Shown here piece after piece: positions 1 through 6,700 of a stretch of 8,237 nucleotides of DNA. Within the stretch, counting starts at the first letter, position 1. Every line of letters starts with the position of its first letter. The notes under the pieces are model-generated. The model was not told the origin of the DNA. It worked only from the letters and a program-made list of their open reading frames with translations, and searched no databases. The DNA comes from a bacterium (GTDB lineage: Bacteria; Chlamydiota; Chlamydiia; Chlamydiales; JAFEGQ01), in assembly GCA_021809305.1 (NCBI GenBank), contig JAKBAF010000046.1, positions 1 to 8,237 of the forward strand. Reading direction: 5' to 3'. A program made the position numbers and the translations under genes.

Positions 1-486
1 ACTCAGTAGAGCCGCCTTATCCGGAGCTTTAACTCGCAATGAGGCCTCATGTAGGAGGATCACGAGGTCATCATAAGCTGGGAAGTCACAAGAGGGATTG
101 GCAAGAGAGGAGTTCTCGATGGCGCTTAGGAGACTCTCTGGCTGATTCCCAAGGAAATAGGCGTAGGCGATGGCATACTCAATCTCCTGGCGACGCTCCT
201 CTTCATCTCGTGGCAAGAGAAAGAGTGCGCGCTTAGAGGCTGTGATCGAGCGATAGAGGTCGAGCTCGCGTCCAAAGGCGCGACCAATTAGCGCCTCTTT
301 GGCCCACTCCTGGCGAAGCTCGCTTGTATGCAGTGGAGCGGAGGCGGAGGGAAGATCGATGATCTCTTCCCGTGCCTGCATGAGGGTAAGCGTGGGGTTG
401 AGAGAGTCGTAGCGCGAAGAGCAGCCAGTAAAGATAGAGAGGGCAGCCGAGAGTAAAAGCAGATGAGGACGGATGGCTTTTTTCAT
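1..486 (-). CDS. Putative outer-membrane lipoprotein, helical/TPR-like, 3' end outside the window
   Basis: The minus strand is open from ATG at 486-484 to the left edge, giving 162 visible residues and no stop. The N-terminus (MKKAIRPHLLLLSAALSIF) is a short basic then hydrophobic signal followed by Thr-Gly-Cys, a plausible lipobox with Cys22 as the lipidated residue, so the protein is probably membrane anchored. The rest looks helical. Paired helices around residues 65-125 (including KRALFLLP and EIEYAIAYAYFLGNQPES) resemble TPR-type repeats, but I cannot assign a Pfam family. The start is 21 bp after the secretin stop on the same strand, so the two are probably one operon. Small lipoproteins beside secretins often act as pilotins or assembly factors, and that role is inference. 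The purine-rich AAAGAAG upstream sits only about 2 nt from the ATG, so the ribosome site is not textbook. Confidence 0.72.
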   Translation of the reverse strand, partial: MKKAIRPHLLLLSAALSIFTGCSSRYDSLNPTLTLMQAREEIIDLPSASAPLHTSELRQEWAKEALIGRAFGRELDLYRSITASKRALFLLPRDEEERRQEIEYAIAYAYFLGNQPESLLSAIENSSLANPSCDFPAYDDLVILLHEASLRVKAPDKAALLS

Positions 487-507
487 AACTTCTTTCAATG
501 AGCGCAT

Positions 508-2973
508 CTACGCTGCCGGGGCACACTCGCGACTAAGGGCATCACAGGGTCTATCTGGCTCGCAAGGATAGGTGAAGTAGCTATCGATAAAGTCATCGCA
601 GCCGTGTGTGCATGGCCTATTTGCGTTGGGAACAAAGTCATCACATGGGTAGCCACAGTTGCAACGGAGCGGATTCGGACAGCACTTCCCAAAATCTGGT
701 GAGATGTTTAGCACATCGAGGAGCGTATTGAGGTCCGCTTGGTAGGTTCCTGGCTGCTCGTGTTTGTCGTAGCGTAATTTTTCGCACTCGGTCAGCTCAA
801 CCATATCAGCCTTTGTGCGCAAGATGTGGGGGCGCATGAAGATGATGAGGTTGTCGCGCACATCACTAAGAGCCTTGACGCTGAAGCAGGCGCCGATGAT
901 GGGCAAGCCGCCAAGGCAGGGGAGGCCTCGATGGTTTGAGATCCTGTCTTCATTGATCTGGCCGCTGATAACAAGGAAGTAGCCATCAGGGACAGAGACG
1001 CGCGTTCTAATATTCGACTTCGTTGTGGGGTCGACAGTCGCCGCTGACTGAGTAGAGGTCGAGGAGGCGTTCTGTGAGATCTCTTGAGTAAGATCTATTG
1101 TTACCATGTCCCCATTGCTAAGGAGCGGCTTTACAATGAGGGTAGTTCCGATATCCTTATAGATAATCTCGCCAACAGTTGTCTGTGAGCCAGGCTGCGT
1201 GATGGTACTTCCCTGAAAGGCGATATTAGAGCCAACAAAGATCTTCGCTTCGTTGTTATCAAGGGTGAGAACCTTTGGGTTGAGCAGAACCGTTGTATTG
1301 GCGCAGGTCTGCAACGCATTGACAAGAAGACCCAGGGAGGTAAAGAGCTTTCCCTTAAAGGAGACAAAACGTCCCACGACGCCACCGCCAAGGCTCTCTG
1401 GCAGGGTGATGGGAGAGGGGATATCAAGAGGATTGAGCTCAGCATTGAGGGCCGATGGAGGGGGGCCTGTTAGCCCAAACCCGCTCTGAACAACGTTAGG
1501 ATTGGCCCCTCCACTATCGAATGTGGATTTGGCGCCCCACTCAACCCCGACACTAAGAGAGTTAGTGAGGGTCGTCCGAACAACCAGCAGCTCAATGAAG
1601 ACCTCTCTTAAGGGAATATCGAGCTCTTCGATAAGAGCGCTTACTCGCTTAATAGAGGCCTTTGTACCTGAGATAACGAGGCTATTTGTCGTTCTGACCC
1701 ACTGAATCGTACCGATCGTTTTGACAAGAGCGCTGTTATCGCCATCAGCGACCCTGAGGGAATTAGCCACCTCCCTTAGCGCATCGCGAATCTCATCACC
1801 TTGGTGATACTGGAGCTTGTAGATCGAAAAGGTCGTCGTCTCAGAATCGCTCTTCGCAAGCACTTTGGGAGCCGGTATGGCAACAAGAGGCCCAGTTGTT
1901 GAGCTCGATGCCTCACCCATTGCTTCCTTTACTGCCCTCCCACCTGTTGTTGTCGTTGTGGGGACAGCGTGGCCAAGGGCGGCGCCACTTCCACTACCCT
2001 CACCCCCCTTTCCATGGCTCTGACCTGGGACATCCAGCATTTGGAGAATGCCGAGGGCGCGCCTGATCATGAAGGGGGTAGCAACGACGTATACCGTCTC
2101 TGTGGAGGGCTGGGCAACGAGTGTGACCTCTTTGCCGCCGATTGGGGCAAGGATCTTCTGCGCAAGCGTAACAAGCGAGTCAGCGTAGGAGTACTTCACC
2201 TCGTAGTAGGCAACCTCCATCTTATCGATGGCCGCGATCAGCTGCTCTATTTTTTGGATATTAGCGGTGAGGTCTGTAACAATCAGGTGGCCTGTCGCTG
2301 ACGCCGCCTGAATGGCCGCCTCCTTGGAGAGAAGGGGCTCGATGATCTTTTTGATCTCATCTGGTGATTCATTTTCGATATGGAAGACGCGAGTGGTGAT
2401 TGGCGGAAGATTCCCATCTCCCTCTTCGCCATCGTTGACAACAGTTGCAAGCTTGCTTATCGAGGCATCCTTATAAATGAGGATCTGCCCGTTCTCCTCT
2501 GCAAGGGAGAGGCCATGCACTCGAAGCACCTGTAGAAGGATAGACATCAGGCTCTCAACGGAGACGAACTCCTCAGAGACGATGGTGATCCGAAAGTCGA
2601 GCTCGGAGGCGTTGAAGATGAAGTTGGTGCCCGTAACGCGGCTTAAAAAGCGAACGTACTCAATTGCTGGGATATTGGTGTAGTTGACACAAAGGTGGGT
2701 TGACTTGCCGACAACACCTTTCTCTTGATCGGAGGAGAGCGGCCCTTCCCCTGCTGTAGCACTGGGAGCAAGTGGAGGAATTGTGGCCTCCAGAGAAGCG
2801 GGAGCAGCAGCTGATGCGGGATTAGCGGCAGCAGCAGCTGATGCAGGATTAGCGGCAGCAGGGATTGCTGCATCTGCACCAAAGAGGGACACCGCGACGC
2901 CCGCAATCAAAAGAGTGAAGAGCAGGTGTCGAAGGGACGTTGGGAGTGGAAAGTGAGCGGTGGAGCTCTTCAT
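508..2973 (-). CDS. Secretin, outer-membrane channel of a type II/III secretion system (GspD/SctC family)
   Basis: 821 residues. It forms a multimeric outer-membrane channel through which folded exoproteins (type II) or the injectisome (type III) pass. An N-terminal signal peptide (hydrophobic about residues 17-31, cleavage near GADA) is followed by an Ala/Pro-rich segment at 35-75. Domains: N0/STN-like about 93-170, N1 about 194-251, N2 about 253-316, a Gly/Ser/Thr-rich linker 317-376, N3 about 380-453, and the secretin core about 456-720. Core signatures include LREVFIELLVVRTT, LLNPKVLTLDNNEAKIFVG and a GLPxLGGLPIIG segment near 683-694, followed by NLIIFMRPHIL. Four N domains fit GspD better than most type III secretins, but chlamydial SctC proteins are also long, so the subtype stays open. 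The C-terminus (764-817) has ten cysteines. The ATG is immediately preceded by an in-frame TAG, so no longer ATG start is possible; no strong Shine-Dalgarno is visible. Confidence 0.93.
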   Translation of the reverse strand: MKSSTAHFPLPTSLRHLLFTLLIAGVAVSLFGADAAIPAAANPASAAAAANPASAAAPASLEATIPPLAPSATAGEGPLSSDQEKGVVGKSTHLCVNYTNIPAIEYVRFLSRVTGTNFIFNASELDFRITIVSEEFVSVESLMSILLQVLRVHGLSLAEENGQILIYKDASISKLATVVNDGEEGDGNLPPITTRVFHIENESPDEIKKIIEPLLSKEAAIQAASATGHLIVTDLTANIQKIEQLIAAIDKMEVAYYEVKYSYADSLVTLAQKILAPIGGKEVTLVAQPSTETVYVVATPFMIRRALGILQMLDVPGQSHGKGGEGSGSGAALGHAVPTTTTTGGRAVKEAMGEASSSTTGPLVAIPAPKVLAKSDSETTTFSIYKLQYHQGDEIRDALREVANSLRVADGDNSALVKTIGTIQWVRTTNSLVISGTKASIKRVSALIEELDIPLREVFIELLVVRTTLTNSLSVGVEWGAKSTFDSGGANPNVVQSGFGLTGPPPSALNAELNPLDIPSPITLPESLGGGVVGRFVSFKGKLFTSLGLLVNALQTCANTTVLLNPKVLTLDNNEAKIFVGSNIAFQGSTITQPGSQTTVGEIIYKDIGTTLIVKPLLSNGDMVTIDLTQEISQNASSTSTQSAATVDPTTKSNIRTRVSVPDGYFLVISGQINEDRISNHRGLPCLGGLPIIGACFSVKALSDVRDNLIIFMRPHILRTKADMVELTECEKLRYDKHEQPGTYQADLNTLLDVLNISPDFGKCCPNPLRCNCGYPCDDFVPNANRPCTHGCDDFIDSYFTYPCEPDRPCDALSRECAPAA
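523..684 (-). other. Cysteine-rich C-terminal tail of the secretin
   Basis: Residues 764-817 of the secretin contain Cys at 764, 765, 771, 773, 777, 788, 792, 804, 810 and 817, with repeated motifs YPC, RPC and CDDF (CDDFVPN and CDDFIDS). The core holds only a few cysteines. Clustered Cys in an outer-membrane protein suggests disulfide cross-linking, as in the chlamydial outer-membrane complex; metal binding is the alternative. The duplicated CDDF and RPC/YPC elements suggest the tail grew by small internal duplications. Confidence 0.75.
2807..2860 (-). repeat. Two tandem 27-bp units in the secretin N-terminus
   Basis: Two adjacent 27-bp copies (2807-2833 and 2834-2860) differ at one base. 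They keep the reading frame and encode two nine-residue units of the type NPASAAAAA / NPASAAAPA, just after the signal peptide. This is a low-complexity Ala/Pro spacer that could change copy number by slippage. No function is evident beyond linking the signal peptide region to the N0 domain. Confidence 0.85.
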
Positions 2974-3153
2974 CTAAGGCCGAGTCATGCGCGGTCAGGT
3001 CTTGCCTCTTCATCGATGAAAGGAGCGTATGTTATTCGACGGTTATGTCACAAGCCGAAAAGTTGAGAGGCTCGATTCCTAGGGCCCGAGCAACTATTTG
3101 GTCTGGTGGAAAATGTGCATTTTACGCTACAAAGGGGCCTCGGAGGCGATTCA
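2974..3153. promoter_or_regulatory. Divergent intergenic region between the secretin and the exported-protein operon
   Basis: These 180 bp separate two divergent transcription units and should hold promoters for both. I see no convincing sigma-70 pair. On the plus strand, TTGGTC at 3098-3103 precedes an AT-rich TTTACGCTACAAA stretch at 3121-3133, but spacing and match are poor. On the minus strand a TTGTGA / TAACAT pair near 3032-3053 has too short a spacer. A short reading frame at 3029 has a purine stretch too close to its ATG and is not called. No operator-like palindrome stands out. Confidence 0.4.
3142..3146 (+). promoter_or_regulatory. Shine-Dalgarno GGAGG fixing the start at 3154
   Basis: GGAGG lies 7 nt before ATG 3154. 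It supports that start over the in-frame upstream ATG at 3106, which has no comparable site and would add 16 residues ahead of a clear signal peptide. Confidence 0.8.
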
Positions 3154-3741
3154 ATGAAGTTTTTAAGCGCTATCTCTGGACTTCTCTGGTTCCTATTTGC
3201 GCCCCTCATTGCCCAAACAGCCGCGGAATTAACGCATGAAACGGATGCGTTGGAGTCCGCTGATGGCGCGCTCTTTGCATCGCTTATTAATCCCACAGCC
3301 GAGAGGCTTGCGAAACGCCATTCGATGGAACCACTTTGGATCTTGGGCAGCACTGGAGAGGATCAGAAAATTCAGACAGTCGATCTCTACTTCCAGCTAC
3401 AAAAACCGCTGGTGCGCAATGAACTGCGCCGGATTATCGTCGACTGTGTAAGAGAGACGGTCTCCGCTTTTAACACGAGCTCTCAGCTGGCTTCTTGGCT
3501 CGCAACGGGGTCTCTTAGCGAGAGCGATGTTAGCATCAATCTCTACCTCTTTGATGCAGATGGCCATTTTGCAAGCCACCCAGCAATTGCGATTGTCGAG
3601 GCTAGGGATGGGGATCTCCTCTTCCGAACTATTGGACGCCGTGGCTGGTTTGGACAAGCGCGAGAGTTTGATGCGCGTGAGCCCTACTCGGTTGCAAGAG
3701 AGATTGTCCGGGTCACTACACCTCTTCCGCAAGCTTCTTGA
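3154..3741 (+). CDS. Exported protein of unknown function, 195 residues
   Basis: I do not recognise a named family. The start is set by GGAGG 7 nt upstream and by the N-terminus MKFLSAISGLLWFLFAPLIA, a Sec signal peptide with likely cleavage near AQTAA (about residue 24). The mature part of about 170 residues alternates predicted strands and helices: a strand at YFQLQ, a helix through RNELRRIIVDCVRETVSAF, a strand at SINLYLFDADG, a strand at PAIAIVEARDG, and a C-terminal helix around EPYSVAREIVRV. This suggests a small alpha/beta domain, probably periplasmic or secreted. There is no lipobox or second membrane segment. Its stop is 10 bp before the TTG start of the GH81-like gene, so the two are almost certainly one operon and may work together; a chaperone or partner role for the large protein is speculation. 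The coding assignment is strong, the function unknown. Confidence 0.85.
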   Translation: MKFLSAISGLLWFLFAPLIAQTAAELTHETDALESADGALFASLINPTAERLAKRHSMEPLWILGSTGEDQKIQTVDLYFQLQKPLVRNELRRIIVDCVRETVSAFNTSSQLASWLATGSLSESDVSINLYLFDADGHFASHPAIAIVEARDGDLLFRTIGRRGWFGQAREFDAREPYSVAREIVRVTTPLPQAS

Positions 3742-3745
3742 GGAG
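3740..3745 (+). promoter_or_regulatory. Shine-Dalgarno GAGGAG supporting the TTG start at 3752
   Basis: GAGGAG begins inside the stop codon of the upstream gene and ends 6 nt before TTG 3752. Starting there yields a proper signal peptide directly at the N-terminus. The first in-frame ATG at 3527 would lie inside the upstream gene and place 75 unrelated residues in front of the signal. Confidence 0.75.
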
Positions 3746-3751
3746 CGCTCT

Positions 3752-6700
3752 TTGCGACTCATCCCAAAGAGCTGGCGGGCGAATTTAGACAGCCCTTTTT
3801 TGCTCCTCTTCCTTGTGACCTCGCTCCTTACAGGGGCTGTTAGTGGCGCTCCCCTATTCAACACAATTACGATCCCTCAGTTTGGTGGGACAGTAAACCA
3901 GAACCTCCCCCTACAGCCTCAAAATCGGCTCAACCCCTTTGAACCCATTCGCACAAATGACTTTCAGGCTCTACAGCAGATTGCAGCCAATTCGGGCCAG
4001 ATTATCCGCGTCAACCAGTTCTATGTCAGCCAAGGCCCCACAGGTGTCGGCCTCACCTTTCCAGCGACCCAAACAAACTTAAACCTTGAGATTACAACAC
4101 CGACAGATAACGCAGAGCTGATCTTCGGCTGCACCGAGTCAGCCGACCTCGGGCGGCGCACCCACTTCTTCTCAACGCAAGCAATGAGTATCGCCTACAG
4201 GCCCAAAGAGCTTGTCGCGCCAACAGGAGCTACAGCTGCCACCCCAACCTCACCGGCTCTTCCCCCAGCAACTCCAGGACCTGCCCCTTTTTCTGCAACG
4301 CCACCAACCACTCCCATCCCTACAACTCCCGCGCAGCCACCAGGCCCAGCCCTTCCCTCCAACTTCATCGCAAACTTTCCGGCGGAGCCAACCCCTGTTG
4401 CAGTGCCTTCCGTCCCTCAGCTTTTTCAGGTCTTTTTTGCCCGCATAGTGGAGATCAGCACTAATGGCCCCACCATCCACTCAATTATCATCGATGGAAC
4501 TGAGGTAGCGCTACCCAACACATCGCGACCTGTCACACTTCCACCCGGCAATCAATTTGTTATTACCCTAGATAATGGCCAATTGTTCTTTTTGAATGTG
4601 GTCAACTCTCTTGATCCGCTTCAACTTGTTATAAACAGCGGTCGCACCCTATTGGTCTCTAAGACCGCTTTTACTGGTCGACTAGCTTGGAGCAATGCCC
4701 TCGTGCCCCTTCAGCCCAAGGGTCTTTTTAACGAGTTTCAATTTAATAACCTATCGCCTGTCTTGGTGACCAATGGGCCCACAATCGACACAATTGTAAT
4801 CGATGGCGTGCCTGTGAACAGCGCTCTTTTTATCCCGCCACCAGGCCGCCCCTTTGGTGCCCTTCCGGCAGGTCACACCTTTGATCTCACTTTAAGCAAT
4901 GGAGATCACTGGCTTATTCAAATCAATCCGGCAATCTCCCCCATCTCATTTGTGATAAATCCAGAGCGAACCCTCTTTCGGTCGACAACTGATTTTTCAG
5001 CGACGCTCACCTTCTCGTCGAGGCAAGAGCGCCGAACCATCACACTTGGTCAGACGATAAATGTTGGGAGTACAAATGCCACCTTCTTCACCTTGATCGA
5101 TACCGTCTCCGGCTCAAGAGCCGAATCAGGGAGTTTTGTCGACTACAACGTTATCGGAAACGCCTATCACGACATCGAATACAATGGGCTTACCCCACTT
5201 ATCACCTTTAGCCAAGCGACGCTGCAGAGCTTTTTTGTCGATGGGGTTAGACGTCCTCTCCCCTCAGGATCGCAATCAGAAGCGGGCAGAAAATTTAAAT
5301 TCGTTTTCGATAACGGACAGACTTGGCTCGTCTATGTCGAGCAGTCAATAGATCCCATCTCACTGATCGCAACCAATAACGGCCGTGTGCAAGCTGCAGC
5401 CCCCTTTGTTGGCATACTCCGTGTTGCGGTCATCCAGACAACGCCTGTGGAAAATATTGGTCCGGTGGTAAGAAACCCCCAAGTTGGCAGGTTTTGGTCG
5501 ACAGCTGCCGACACCCAAACAAGCCCTGTCACCCCGATTAGCCCCTTTCTCCTCTGGCCGCAGCAGTGGGTCACCAAAGTTGATGCGCAGATCGTGCACA
5601 ACATTCAGCGCGGCATTTTCGTCCCGACATGTGGCATTGTGGCAGAGCTCCTCCCGCTGCTAGCCCGCCGCAATTTTACAGCAGCCTCCCGCTACTTTCA
5701 GTCTATTCATCAAGTAGCCTACCCCCTTGGACTCAACCGATTTAATAACTTCTTCCTTCTCCTTCTTACAAACAACCTCTCCGCCTCAATCGATAGCTAC
5801 CAGAGCGCGAGCCGCCCCTCCCCAAGTTATGGCATTGTTCCCTCTGCAGCACTAACAGAGGCATCTTATGACGCCTATCGCCACACGATTCCCTTAACAG
5901 CGGATATCTTCTTCTCCGCAAACAGTTATGAGTGGGCCTACAGCTGCATCGGAGGGGCTATCAACCCTTTGATCCTCTTTCCAGCTTACAAAAGGCTTGA
6001 TCCCACGCTTCATTCAGCTCCAATACCGGCCTTTGCAGTGCTCGATCCCATCAAAGGCCCTCTCCTTGGCGTCTCGGCTGTGAACGGGATGGTCTCCTTC
6101 CAAGAGGGCCCTCTCCCCTCGTTTTATGCGACAGATTACATACCCCCGACCCTTGCCTTTAAGGGGCAAGAGCTCTCCCGCCTGCAGAGTCTCTTCAAGG
6201 AGGTGCAAGCAGAGATAATCACCGCAACCACACTTCCCGAGACCGGCCAGCAGCTCTTTGAGCTTGCCCTATCGGTTAAGATCGCCCAGTTTGTCTTCGC
6301 CCGAATACCCGGTGTCTCCAGTTTTATTAAGAGCTTCACCCAACCCCTCATCGATCAGATCAAGACAACTTTGAATCAGTGGCTCATAACCCATGTCGAT
6401 GCTCAGGGCAATCCTTTACCTGACTCTTTTACTGGAGACACACTGACCCCAGGTGTTGTCTCAACATCTGGGGTTCTTCAGACAACAAATGCAACTGAAC
6501 AACTTGATCAGGGCAACGCCATCTACAATGTCCACCACAGTCAGTATGGGCTCTGGCTAGGAGCGGCAGCAATCGTGATCCAGTGGGACGATCTCTTCAA
6601 CACACAAGACCCTTGGATTGCGCAGCTGATCTCCACAACAGATAAAAGCTCCATTGTGAAACGAAAGGTCTTTATGGATATGCTCTGGCGGGATAGTCGC

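Noticed and set aside
233..526. 97-residue minus-strand frame overlapping the secretin and lipoprotein genes
   Set aside because: It is out of frame with both, and a lipoprotein with lipobox is read in another frame over the same DNA.
1253..2301. Several plus-strand open frames opposite the secretin
   Set aside because: They are shadows of the well-supported secretin gene and show no domain-like sequence.
3029..3082. Short leader-like frame of 17 codons in the divergent intergenic region
   Set aside because: The AGGAG is only 3 nt from the ATG and the peptide has no regulatory codon pattern.
3106..3153. Upstream ATG 3106 for the 195-residue gene
   Set aside because: No Shine-Dalgarno there, while GGAGG precedes ATG 3154, which begins a clean signal peptide.
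3527..3751. Longer GH81-like frame starting at ATG 3527
   Set aside because: It lies inside the 195-residue gene, adds 75 residues with no relation to a signal peptide, and a good ribosome site with signal peptide exists at TTG 3752.
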